From contig CM067507.1 of assembly GCA_034509495.1 (NCBI GenBank), positions 33,819,860-33,883,859 of the forward strand: a stretch of 64,000 bases of DNA, read 5' to 3'. Made by a program: the position numbers and the translations under genes. The notes beneath the pieces were generated by a model. That model searched no databases, was not told where the DNA came from, and was given only the letters and a program-made list of their open reading frames with translations. Origin of the DNA: Acestrorhynchus altus. Taxonomy: Eukaryota > Chordata > Actinopteri > Characiformes > Acestrorhynchidae. The stretch's first letter is position 1. Each line of letters opens with the position of its first letter. Positions 45,970 to 57,150 of this stretch are shown here, in pieces.

Positions 45970-46345
45970 ATGAGCTTCTCTCTGACGTTCCAGCTACAAG
46001 GTGGAGCAACTAAGTAGGAGTGTCTAATAGAGTGGACCGTGAGTGGACGCAGTGTTTAAACACTCCAGCAGCACTGCTGTAATTGATCCACTCGTACCAG
46101 AGCAACACACGCTAACACACCACCACCATGTCAGTGTCACTGCAGTGCTGAGAATGACCCACCACCCACATAATAGCTGCTCTGTGGTGGCCCTGTGGGG
46201 TCCTGACCATTGAAGAAAGGAGGTTAACAAAGTATGCAGAGAAACAGATGGACTACAGTCTATAAATATAGAATTACAAAGTGCCCCTGTTGATAAAATG
46301 GAGATGGAACAAGGAGGTGGTTTAAATGTTATGGTTGATAAGTGG
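45970..46345 (-). mobile_element. Foldback-type dispersed element (family B), long copy
   Basis: It contains 'TCTAATAGAGTGGACCGTGA', 'TTTAAACACTCCAGCAGCAC', 'CACCACCACCATGTCAGTGT', 'GTGGTGGCCCTGTGGGGTCC', 'ATGCAGAGAAACAGATGGAC' and the outer end 'TTAAATGTTATGGTTGATAA'. No coding capacity. Confidence 0.8.
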
Positions 46346-46489
46346 ATGTCTCATAAGGAGATGAGGGAGTTTAAAAAACCTTTCAATTGACGTAAAGGTT
46401 CTTTGCTGACATTAAAGGCTTTTCTCACTCAAGCATCTTTTTCACCAGCATTAGTTTTTCTTTGAAAGATGGTGTGGCTTCAAGCAGGG

Positions 46490-46696
46490 TCAGAAATCAG
46501 TGGTGTAAACAGTCCTCCAGTTAGTGTTCTCAGAGAAGACAATGCCTCTTGCTTGTATTTTGTAATCTACATAAACCACATCAATCCTTGATGCCTCATA
46601 CAGAGCAGCGACAGTACAGATCATGCCATAGGTCACACAGCCAGAGCAGCAACGATATGGGCAGAGGATGTATTCTCTCAGAAGTTGTGAACTCAA
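46490..46696 (-). CDS. Unrecognised open frame, possible exon or pseudogene piece
   Basis: A minus-strand frame of about 68 codons ends in TGA at 46,490. It contains 'YILCPYRCCSGCVTYGMICT' and, near its end, 'ENTNWRTVYTTDF'. The composition is ordinary (mixed hydrophobic and polar, four Cys in a cluster) with no repeat bias. It has no ATG at its upstream limit; the only internal Met follows the Cys cluster. 'TATTTTTATTGAAATTTGAG' just upstream ends in AG and could be a weak splice acceptor. I do not recognise the family. It could be a last exon, a relic of a gene or mobile element, or chance. Confidence 0.2.
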   Translation of the reverse strand: MSSQLLREYILCPYRCCSGCVTYGMICTVAALYEASRIDVVYVDYKIQARGIVFSENTNWRTVYTTDF

Positions 46697-46769
46697 ATTT
46701 CAATAAAAATACAGTGTGACAAAACCCGGTGTGACCATGTTTAAGAGTGTACTCTTCTGGATGAGCTTT

Positions 46770-46990
46770 ACATTAAGTCTTAGAGCATTGCTGTAAGGAT
46801 TTCATTGCATTTTTCCACAAGAGCATTGGTGAGGTCTGGTAATGATGTATCATTAGTCCTGCTACTCCAACCCATCTCAAAGGTATTGGATTCAGAGAAA
46901 GTTCCCAATGTTGTCGGGCTTTGTGCTCTTCTTGTTGATGCTTGGCACTGGACATCCAGCATGGAGATCTAGGGCTGATGCACGGCTGCT
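46770..46990 (+). mobile_element. Short non-autonomous DNA element (family A), inner fragment
   Basis: 'AGAGCATTGCTGTAAGGATT', 'CACAAGAGCATTGGTGAGGT' and 'AACCCATCTCAAAGGTATTG' match the inner left part of family A. The similarity fades after about 46,890. Confidence 0.6.
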
Positions 46991-47159
46991 CCAATTGTAC
47001 AGTCCATGTTGTTTATGGAGACTGCACAAGCTGTGTATGGAACTGAATGGCCTCGTCAGCAAAGGTGCACCTTAAAGTAGTAGCAGTGACTAATTAAATG
47101 GGTGTTTGGATGCTTTGGACATGTCGTGTATAGATAAAATAAGGTTTTATTACTCTTCC
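46991..47159. other. Non-coding, no recognised feature
   Basis: I see no gene or named repeat here. Confidence 0.4.
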
Positions 47160-47745
47160 TCAACGTTTGCATTAACATCCACAGTCGTGACCCGATGTTA
47201 GCACCTTGCAAACAATGCCATAATCAACACCGTAAAGCCTCGAGGACTGCATTGCGAGACAGAGTTCATGCGTTGGGGGTAATTTAGAGGCAATAAAAGG
47301 CCCTTTGATTAGACAACCAGAGGCTTCTTTAATGAAGCAAGCTTCTGGGGACTAATGTGCCACACACACCTGATAGCTCTTGAGAGACGAGGCGCAAAAA
47401 GGAAGAGGTATTTTCATGACAATCCCACAATAGCAAGGAAGCGTGCATTATCAACCCTGTGGCTATAGGCACCGAGGCGGGGAGGAGGATGAAGACGTTT
47501 GACGTTATTAAAATCAAATCTGGAACCTTCCGCATGCCTCGCCTAATGATGAGCGAGTGGCAAGGCCGTCAGAGGGGAAGAGAGGAAGGTTTCTCTCTTT
47601 CCTTTGGCTCTGTGCCCAGATCTCATTCAAGCAGAACTCTTCCCACAGCCAACTTCTACCCAACCAATTAATGAACTACCCATAGCGCCCCCCTCCTCCA
47701 AACTCCCCACCTCTCCCAGCTCCTTATTATGACTTGACATTGCAG
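47160..47745. promoter_or_regulatory. Candidate non-coding regulatory block (unverified)
   Basis: Complex sequence including 'CAATAAAAGGCCCTTTGATT' near 47,291 (a CTTTGAT word as used by TCF/LEF factors) and 'GACGTTATTAAAATCAAATC' near 47,501. No repeat. Frames on both strands lack features. Confidence 0.38.
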
Positions 47746-48000
47746 AGTGTATTTGTTTTTTCTTCTTCTTCATTTTTTGACATACAATATTTGGAATAAT
47801 ATCAATTATTATAGATTTACTTTACAAGTCTGTCAGTCAAAATCGGAAAATCACCTGCTGGGTCATCCACAAATACATGTTTTTTCAAACACACATGAAT
47901 TAACCCATAGCAGCTCCATTCCCCCCCCCCCATCACATGACATATTGATTTAAATTAGCTATGGGGTCTGTCTGTTGCACTTGTGCAGGGTCTGATCGAT
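47746..48000. other. AT-rich non-coding with a C11 run
   Basis: A run of 11 C lies at 47,921-47,931. Nothing else was recognised. Confidence 0.5.
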
Positions 48001-48560
48001 CTGTGGGAAAATAAATATCAATTCACTCAAAGCGCAGTGTTTAGTATTGTTTCCTCCTCTCCCCCGTGGAGCAAGTGTAAAATCTAATAAAGGAGATCCG
48101 AGAGAGAGCACTTTGATCAGGGCTTCTTCAAACAAGGAAAAAGATCACATGGGAAAGCATAGCGGATCTTAGAAGTCCATAATGCCAACGTGCAAAGGGG
48201 TTCACCTCGAAGTGTGAAACGGTTCCACTGAAGCACTTTTATTAACCCTATCTGTCTTTGTATCTCTCCACATGCACAAGCAGAAACACATGTGGGAAAC
48301 TTCAAGAACTTCAATCTCCTCAAGGCTCTTTTTTTTTGCTCCAAGAGGAACCTGGAAACATCTGCTTGCATTAGGTGCTTATCATGATATTTCAGCATGA
48401 GGAACCTCTCATTGCTCTCATTCATAGCCCAGACTGACCACTATTAGCTCATTCAATAACAGGTACAGATCGAGAGGCGAAGCAGTAATGGACTAAACTG
48501 GGTTCGATTATGATTAACAGACCAAACAGCTTAGCACTGTAACTTCACACCCCAGATGTT
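48001..48560. promoter_or_regulatory. Candidate non-coding regulatory block (unverified)
   Basis: Complex, repeat-free sequence including 'AATAAATATCAATTCACTC' and, near 48,510, 'GATTATGATTAACAGACC'. The minus-strand frame at 48,117-48,425 has no family features. Confidence 0.32.
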
Positions 48561-49620
48561 TCCCAAGTCCTCCCATGAGTTCACCAGGCATGTCCATTTA
48601 AAATATTCTCTGAAATGGCAGGGGTTTTGATTCAGTAGCCGTTATAAATTTTCAAGCCCCCATCTGGAATCACTGGACCTTTGAAAACATAGCAAGTATG
48701 TTCTTGAACCTCCCGAAATAGTGATGGTGCTATATTAATATTTGTGAGTTTTTGAGGTACACTTCGTTTTAAAGTTAATTACATATATTATTAAACACAT
48801 GCATAAGAATGTATTTATATTTATTAAAACTGTGTGTGTTCAGCACACCACCATTACATGTCTGATTAGGGCTCAAAATATCTGTATCAATCAAAATATC
48901 TCATATAGAAACATTCCAACTGTACCAGTCCAAAAGAAGACCTATTTGGTCATTTTTGAACCAGGCCACTGGTAGAGCTGAAACACACACAGCCTGCGTG
49001 TCATGTTTAAATACTGTACAATTAACATTTAACGTTAATTTAATGTGTAAGGTGGTAGACTCCCAATCACATTTCCAGCCAATCAGAGCATATAAAATAC
49101 ATTTAATGATTTTTCAATCATGGGTGTAATCTAGCAGTGTATACCAGTCAGCGACTTCATCTGAATGGGTGCCATCAGTAGCCAATTAAAACTGAGCATT
49201 AGAAGTCTCATCAGCAAGAGTAGTTTAGACATCTTAGTTTCTTATTACACATTCCACCTTAAATGATGCTGCAGCTGCATTCTGGTAGTTACAGTATGTG
49301 TCCAAAACAGCATCGTTAAACGTGGAATAGAAATTGCTATAGGAACCCAACATCTGCCTCATGCATAAATTCACCTCCACAGGCTGTACAGACCATACTG
49401 ACTCCGGTTTCTCACTCTCAACCTCACCAAACAGTGGTTTTCACCTTTCTTTCAAGTCACGTGTGTTTTAGGATATGTCTGGATTCCGGTTCAGCGGCAG
49501 GTTGAAGTCCTGTAGTGTATGATCTCTAGTCATTCAGTGTGTGTGACGGACATTTTTGCATTCTCCATAAAAATCAGCAAAACTCATTTGGGAAGGGTGA
49601 GCACCACCTCTTTTATATTC
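48561..49620. other. Non-coding, no recognised feature
   Basis: AT-rich unique-looking sequence with no credible frame or named repeat. Confidence 0.4.
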
Positions 49621-49624
49621 TGCT

Positions 49625-49800
49625 ATGACTAAGGTTAAGGTTAGGTTAAGATAAGGTTTAGGTGCAGATTTAGTTCATTTGGCTTGGTGTAGGTGTAGAT
49701 TAAGGTACAGGATAAGGTAACGTTTAAGTAGAGAAGTTAAAATTCAGTTTAGGTGTAGGTTAGGTTATGGTTAGGTTTGGGTGTAGATTATGGTGTGGGC
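49625..49800. repeat. Degenerate GGTTAG/GGTTTAGG repeat
   Basis: At least ten variants of AAGGTTAGG, GGTTTAGG and GTAGGTTAGG occur in about 175 bp. They resemble diverged telomere-like or dispersed TTAGG-type arrays. They are too irregular to be a telomere. Confidence 0.6.
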
Positions 49801-49934
49801 TAAAATTGCTATTTTGTTTTACATGTTTACAGTAATGTTGGCTTTGATGAATCACCTTTCAGTTCTGAGTCAATATTTCTGAGTTGACTCATCTGTAGTT
49901 CTTTCTTTATCATTGCAGTTTGCATATTTACATG

Positions 49935-50215
49935 TTTTTGTTGTTGTTGTTGTTGTTTATTTATGACCTATGCATACGGTGGTGGACCATGCTCAGCACA
50001 CCAGTGGTACATCATAGTATCCCTGTCATCGTCGTGTGTGTGGCATTGGCACAAGCATATTTGTGTTTGGTACGAACATACTGTTTACACACTGTGCACA
50101 CTTACTGTGTCACTTTATTAGGCACAACACTCTAGTTCACCATTTCCATATACAGTTGTGTTAGTCATCCTCTAGCCCTTCATCAGTGGTCTGTTTCTGA
50201 CCACATGACCATGGT
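49935..50215 (+). repeat. Diverged foldback element (family B) fragment
   Basis: A short GTT run at 49,937-49,957 precedes it. 'TCACTTTATTAGGCACAACA' and 'AGTCATCCTCTAGCCCTTCA' followed by 'TCAGTGGT' resemble the middle of family B (compare 10,232-10,345). Strongly diverged. Confidence 0.4.
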
Positions 50216-50957
50216 TGGCTGGATTCGTTTGAATGGCAGACCTCTCTCAGCCTAGCTACTAATAATATATGGTCAGACACTAGCATTAGTGGTCATATGA
50301 TTGTCCCTTTCCATTGATGGATGGGAAAAAGGGTTTCTGATGAATTATACATCGATAGGTGGGCTACGGTTAGTAATTTCAGACAGAAATGTGCCTATAT
50401 GGTAGGTGTACCAGAAAGAACGATGATGTCTATTTCACATGAGTATTTCATGTGGTGTTTCTAATATGTTGTAATCTTCCAGTATCTAATTATGGAAAAT
50501 AATAATCATTAAATGCATATAAAATGTACAATCATCAGTTGGTTAGTGGGGATCCCACAGAGGCTTTCTGGGAAACACAAAATGAATGCCTGTAGTTTTC
50601 ATTATTTTTATCTGAACTTCAGGCGGACCCCTCTCACTCAAGTTCAAAATTTCTACTCAAAACGGCCCTGAAGGTAGCTCTGCCTTTTATGCAGAACAAA
50701 CCCCCTGCATGCCGATAATAAGAAGTTAAAAAGGAGCTTTAGAAATGCGTATCTGCTCCTCAGCTCCAGTGGTGTTGTCTTAGAAAGCTGCCTAACTAGC
50801 TTATAAATCAGCACCGCAGCACTTCATGTGCACCTAGTGGTGAGTACCAGTAACTGCAGTGGCATGCAGTAAAGGAAATGATGGATACATACTGTGGCCT
50901 TGAGTGAAGGATGTGTAATTCCCTACCATAATACCATACGCTACCATAATACACTTA
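50216..50957. other. Non-coding, no recognised feature
   Basis: I see no gene or named repeat here. Confidence 0.4.
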
Positions 50958-51188
50958 AAAAATGTGCATATAGATTTGTCCTCCTCATTTAACCCATCCA
51001 CCCAGTGAAACACACTAAGGGGCAGTGAGCACACATGCCCAGAGCGGTGGGCAGCCCTATTGACCACATCTGGAGTTAAGGACCTTGCTCAAAAGGCACT
51101 TCAGTCATGTCAGTTCAGTTCAGTGATTTGAACCAGTAACCTTCCAGTCACAAGGCTGGGTCCCTAACCACAAGGCCACATCTGCTCC
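50958..51188 (-). repeat. tRNA-derived SINE-like repeat (type 1)
   Basis: 'CTAAGGGGCAGTGAGCACAC', 'GGTGGGCAGCCCTATTG' and 'CCTTGCTCAAAAGGCACTTC' match 22.3 kb. The minus-strand head reads 'GTGGCCTTGTGGTTAGGGAC' with a B-box-like 'GGTTCAAATCACTG'. Confidence 0.72.
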
Positions 51189-52609
<1,421 letters not shown>

Positions 52610-53048
52610 CTGTGCTGCAGTGGTACGAGTTGATCAGACACATCATCACTGCTGGAGTGTTTAAACCGCTCAGTGTCACTGCAGTTTCCACCAACCAGAA
52701 ATATACAGCCAACCCTGTCGGCAGTGTCCTGTGAGCACTGATGAGCAACTAGGTTTGAGTGTCTAATAGAGTGGACAGTGAGTGGACACAGTGTTTAAAC
52801 ACTCCAGCAGCACTACTGCTGATCCATTCATAGTAGCACAACACACAATAACACATCACCATCTGCCTCTGTCACTGCAGTGCTGAGAATGACCCACCAC
52901 CCAAATATTACCTGCTGCGTGGTGGGCTTGTGGGGTCCCGACCATTGAAAAACTGGGTGAAAGGTGTCATAACATAGTATGCAGAGGAACAGATGGACTA
53001 CAGAGTGGAGTGGAGGTGGTGATAATGTCACGATTGATCAGTGTATGA
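52610..53048 (-). mobile_element. Foldback-type dispersed element (family B), longest copy
   Basis: The left segment 'GCTGGAGTGTTTAAACCGCT' and the inner 'GTTTAAACACTCCAGCAGCA' are inverted copies about 130 bp apart, showing the foldback design. The right end is 'GTCACGATTGATCAGTGTA'. The 'TGCAGTGCTGAGAATGACCC' segment is shared with 46.1 kb. Confidence 0.8.
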
Positions 53049-53089
53049 TCAAATTATAGAATTATATCTATATTTTGTGCATGAAACAT

Positions 53090-53235
53090 CCTAAACTCGG
53101 GGTTGGCTTGTATTGGCTTATATGAAACACTCATAAGCATGATTGTATCCCACTCCTATGGGCTTCAAAGACATTCAAACTCAACTACAGGCAACCAACA
53201 AGTCTTAAAGTGGATACATTATGACAAATGGCCTC
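53090..53235 (+). repeat. Left copy of a ~150 bp direct duplication
   Basis: 'TTGGCTTATATGAAACACTC', 'TATCCCACTCCTATGGGCTT' and 'CAACTACAGGCAACCAACA' recur in the same order at 54,640-54,790. Divergence is roughly a quarter of positions by eye. Confidence 0.75.
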
Positions 53236-53239
53236 TGCT

Positions 53240-54200
53240 AACAGTGCTTAGGCTCTAAGCTTTAGCAGTAAAGGAAAGGGCCCATGGTGCACGGGGCCTG
53301 AATACAACACATCTGACGAATAGCTCTATTAGAACAAGGCCTTTCTGAGGCACCTCATCTGCTGGTGCAACTGCTGACGAGGCAGGGAGCACACACACAC
53401 TCACACACACACACAAACAGTCACACACAGAGAGACACAAATACACACTCACAGACAAAACCACTTCCACTGAACCACACACATCCAGGGAGAAATATAT
53501 ATATAAAAAGGACTCAGCCAAGCATCACCCTTTGTGCTTGATCGGAACAATGGCTTGACTACACAAGTACAACATGCGTCTGATCCCATTGGCCTGCCCG
53601 TTTGGCCTCTTTGGAGGCTTGTTCCTGGGACCACCATGAAACAGGGAAGGCTGTTGAAAGCCCCGGCCTGATAATCAGCTCAAGGAGGGGGGCAAACACA
53701 ATTCATATTTCAGCCCCCTCCCTCCCTCGTCCTTCCGCCTGGAGCAGCCAGGCAAGCACGAAAAACCACACTGGATGTTTCAATTTGAGAGCGGTGAGTA
53801 CTGTAGCCCCTCAGGCTGAATGGTACGGCCCACTCGAATGTGACCGTGCAGCCTGTCGTGTCGCCCGAAACAGCACGCGCACACAAACACACACACACCC
53901 ACACACACACACACACCCACACACACACATTCACAGATACACATTTCCAGCTGTAGAAACCACCATTCATCAGCAAAATGAATTCACACAACTCCAAATC
54001 GTGGGCAAGTGGACAGACTCGAGAAGCCCACTCAAGTGTTTTATAATGAGCACGTGCGTGACACAGAATGTTGCAGCTATATTTTGCCGTGGTGTACGTC
54101 TGTATTGTGTGTTCCTTCAGAGCGAGGCTTGATTGGAGCTGTTGGCTGGTAAGCGAGACCTGGTTTTTCCACCACACACTTGTGGCCAAGCTGAACAAGG
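53240..54200. promoter_or_regulatory. Candidate non-coding regulatory block (unverified)
   Basis: Complex sequence interrupted by short CA tracts at 53,392-53,416 and 53,880-53,930. Long frames on both strands at 53,602-54,246 are mutually overlapping and cross the CA tract. Neither shows family motifs, so I read this as non-coding. Confidence 0.3.
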
Positions 54201-54248
54201 CAGTCTCAATACAAAATGGACAACCGTCTACTCCATATGACCGCAATA

Positions 54249-54310
54249 CGCACTATATGGACAAATGTATTGGGACACCTGCTCATTCACTGTTTCAAGG
54301 GTTTTGAAAA
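54249..54310 (+). mobile_element. Short non-autonomous DNA element (family A), left end
   Basis: 'CACTATATGGACAAATGTAT' then 'TGGGACACCTGCTCATTCAC'. It breaks off after about 60 bp. Confidence 0.75.
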
Positions 54311-54451
54311 GAAACCAGGAAGCAGGTTCTTTTATTTGTGTGGTGCGAATCAGTGGGTTTCTGTATTGACTGCACTGGTCAATTTATAATCGACGTGCTT
54401 CAGGTGCAACTATAGATAATTAGCCAACTTAAACGACAATTACATATAAAT
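54311..54451. other. Non-coding, no recognised feature
   Basis: Nothing recognised between two family A left ends. Confidence 0.4.
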
Positions 54452-54610
54452 TACACCATGTGGACAAAAGTATTGGGACATCTGTTAATTCACTGTTTCT
54501 CCCCAAATCAAGGGTTTTTAAAAGTGTGTATCCAGCTTTACTGTCTGTCTCTACATGCCATGGAAGGGTTTCTAGTAGATTTGGAGCATTGCAGTGAGGA
54601 TTTGATTGAA
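54452..54610 (+). mobile_element. Short non-autonomous DNA element (family A), left third
   Basis: 'ACCATGTGGACAAAAGTATT' to 'GAGCATTGCAGTGAGGATTT' in family order. It is the second family A left end within 250 bp in the same orientation. Confidence 0.78.
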
Positions 54611-54639
54611 CCACAGCTCCGTGACCTTTGTGTAATAAA

Positions 54640-54790
54640 TGTGCTAAACTTAGGGTTGCTTTGTGCTGGCTTATATGACATACTCATGATCATGACTTTA
54701 TCCCACTCATGGGCTTCATATGCATCAACTACAGACAACCAACAGATCTCAATGGAGGATGCATTATGTCAGATTCTCTCTGGCCAATCA
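54640..54790 (+). repeat. Right copy of a ~150 bp direct duplication
   Basis: Matches 53,090-53,235, including 'TGGCTTATATGACATACTCA', 'TTTATCCCACTCATGGGCTT' and 'AACTACAGACAACCAACA'. Confidence 0.75.
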
Positions 54791-54941
54791 GTGCTATGTA
54801 AGGTTTACATGTCACATTTTAGTTCCTACTGAGCTCACCTGGATTCACAAGTGAGCAGGTATTAAAAATGATCCCAAATTTGCTTAATGGAAGAGCATGA
54901 AAGCTGAGAAGAGTAGGGTAGAGCAATAAGCCCTTCTGTTC

Positions 54942-54986
<45 letters not shown>

Positions 54987-55010
54987 TGTGTGTGTGTGTG
55001 TGTGTGTGTG
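54942..55010. repeat. Compound (AAT)n(TG)n microsatellite
   Basis: About 15 AAT units, then 12 TG units. Confidence 0.97.
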
Positions 55011-55278
55011 ACATGATTGAAAGGTAACACACATTGGATGATCAGCCCAATGCTATAAATTCTGGGAAGCTTTAATCAATTCTTTCATAGCAACTTTTGC
55101 TAAGTTGAACAAGTATTAGAGATAAATACTCTGTAGTACATTAATGTCATTAATGAAAATACATGACATGTTTGGACAAACATAGATACACAAGTAGTTT
55201 ATTTCTTGTTGCGGTCTTGTGTGTGTCCTAGTAAGAGAGTGTGGCTGTCATCCAGGGCTGTCAGCCAGCTTCAAACAG

Positions 55279-55291
55279 GGTGTGTGTGTGT

Positions 55292-55329
<38 letters not shown>
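55279..55329. repeat. (TG)n microsatellite
   Basis: About 25 TG units with one GG interruption. Confidence 0.97.
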
Positions 55330-55332
<3 letters not shown>

Positions 55333-55460
55333 GAGAGGGGGGCTGATGTGACAAACAATTATATTTCAGGGCTCTATTTATATCTGTGCCCTTTTGGATT
55401 ATTGTGCCCTCTCAAGTCTGACAAAACACCCCCTAAAAGTGATTTTGGTGGGTGGAAAGG
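55330..55460. other. Non-coding, no recognised feature
   Basis: I see no gene or named repeat here. Confidence 0.4.
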
Positions 55461-55466
55461 TAGGGA

Positions 55467-55516
<50 letters not shown>

Positions 55517-55562
55517 GAATGCAGTGATCAGAGCAGCTCGCAGGTAGTAGGAGAGAGTGAAA

Positions 55563-55611
<49 letters not shown>

Positions 55612-55706
55612 GAGAGAGAGAAAGAGAGAGAGAGGGGTGAATGCAGTGATCAGAGCAGCATGCAGGCAGTAGGAGAGAGTGGAAGCTGAGAGAGAGAGAG
55701 AGAGAA

Positions 55707-55769
<63 letters not shown>
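55461..55769. repeat. (GA)n arrays with a 122-bp higher-order repeat
   Basis: Three GA tracts (about 55,471-55,513, 55,567-55,635 and 55,688-55,769) alternate with two near-identical non-GA units starting at 55,515 and 55,637 ('GTGAATGCAGTGATCAGAGC' core, 'AGGAGAGAGTG(A/G)AAGCTGAG' end). The period is 122 bp. Confidence 0.92.
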
Positions 55770-55772
<3 letters not shown>

Positions 55773-55774
55773 GC

Positions 55775-56130
55775 TGAAATGGAGTGTCTTCAGGACAAAT
55801 TCTGCCAAGATGAGCTCAATTTATCAATGTCAATAACGCCACTGAACACAGGACAGGGAGACATGCATATTAATTGAAAATAATCAGATTAAATCACTAC
55901 AGTTTGACATTCTGTACAATAGGCACTTTAATCTTGGGGACGTCAGAGTAAATGGCTTATGTGGTACATCGCTTCGCTTTAATCTCAGAACACATCTTAA
56001 TTGCATGTTATCACCTTCTGATTGCCTGGGTATTATATTAAACAGTCTGGTAATTACTCTGTAGATGGTGGTGTAAATAGCCTCGGCCAATTCTTACAGT
56101 GGGTGTAAAGGACAAAGTGCTGGCCGAAGG
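55775..56130. promoter_or_regulatory. Candidate enhancer block (unverified)
   Basis: The strongest texture for a conserved element in the window. It is AT-moderate with no repeat and no frame, and full of factor-type words: 'CATATTAATTGAAAATAATC' near 55,866, 'GGCACTTTAATCTTGGGGAC' near 55,921, 'TTAATTGCATGTTATCACCT' near 55,997 and 'GTCTGGTAATTACTCTGTAG' near 56,045. Conservation is untested. Confidence 0.42.
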
Positions 56131-56745
56131 ACTGCTTTGAACAGAGTTGATGTAAAAAACAGATGGGTAACTGAGGTACAGCCTGACAAATGCTCTTATT
56201 ATTGATTCTTTAACAAATTGATTTTCTTTCTAATCATCTTATAATGTATCACATTATCATTTAGAACACCCTCAGGATGCACATGGAAGACCACGTCTAG
56301 ATTCCTCGCTTTCGGTACCACATCTGCGGAACCAACATCTCTTGAGGATTGAACAGTCTAATCATCTTTAATCTTAGGCTTTTCCTTTGTTTCATCTTAA
56401 ATCAAGGAAAGCAAGAATCAGGGGAAGCCCCTTTTTAATAGGAAATGATTCTATTTTTTTACTTAGGTACATTAACATTATGAACCTGCAGAATAAATTA
56501 GAAAAGCATTTTTGGAGACGTACAATATCATTATTTTTGGGAGATCTATGCGTTGCTCAAATTCGTCTGAGATGCAAAGTTAACAAAATCTGTTTTTGGC
56601 TTATAAGGACTAAAATCACCATGTTGGAACCTCGATAATCTGCTAAAACATCCTATGACAATGATATGTCTATAATAATAATAAGTTGGAAATATTGGAC
56701 AATCTGACCAACCTGAATCCCCTTTATTATTTTTGTTTTCTATAT
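56131..56745. other. Non-coding, no recognised feature
   Basis: The open frame at 56,387-56,638 has no family features. No named repeat was seen. Confidence 0.35.
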
Positions 56746-56822
56746 AGAATAGAATAGAATAGAATAGAATAGAATAGAACTTTATTGATCCCTTGGGAGG
56801 GTTCCTTCAGGGAAATTAAGGA
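56746..56822. repeat. (GAATA)n plus a retroposon-like tail
   Basis: About seven GAATA units are followed by 'CTTTATTGATCCCTTGGGAG' and 'CTTCAGGGAAATTAAG', a word pair common at ends of fish non-LTR retroposons. Only this end is present. Confidence 0.5.
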
Positions 56823-56869
56823 TTTATGCATCAGTTTAATCCCTGATCAGGGCTTTTTTCTGAATTTTA

Positions 56870-57150
56870 TGTGAGCAAACAGCCCCTCCCTTCTTGTTTT
56901 CCTCTGTAACCCAATATCTGAGTCAGCATCGCCATCAGCCCCGCCCCCTCTTAAGCGATCAAATGAGCGTGTATGCAGGTTGAGCATGTACACGTGGACA
57001 GAGCAGTAAACATGCACTGGAAGCTCCTTTGGCATTTAAACTGGGATTTGATTCAGTTGGAAATTGAATTTAGCTGCTTTCGTTGACGAAGTCACTATTA
57101 GTTCATCGATAATGATGAGACCGCGGATAAGATGGAGTAAGTTCAGAGTT
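56870..57150 (-). repeat. Dispersed ~0.9 kb unit (family K), middle fragment
   Basis: 'GAGCAAACAGCCCCTCCCTT', 'GTAACCCAATATCTGAGTCA', 'GCAGGTTGAGCATGTACACG' and 'AAACATGCACTGGAAGCTCC' are in reverse order relative to 23.8-24.0 kb. Confidence 0.78.

Noticed and set aside
53602..54246. Two overlapping frames of about 177 codons on opposite strands
   Set aside because: They share the same bases, cross a CA tract and show no family features. Chance is more likely than a gene, though a transcript search would settle it.
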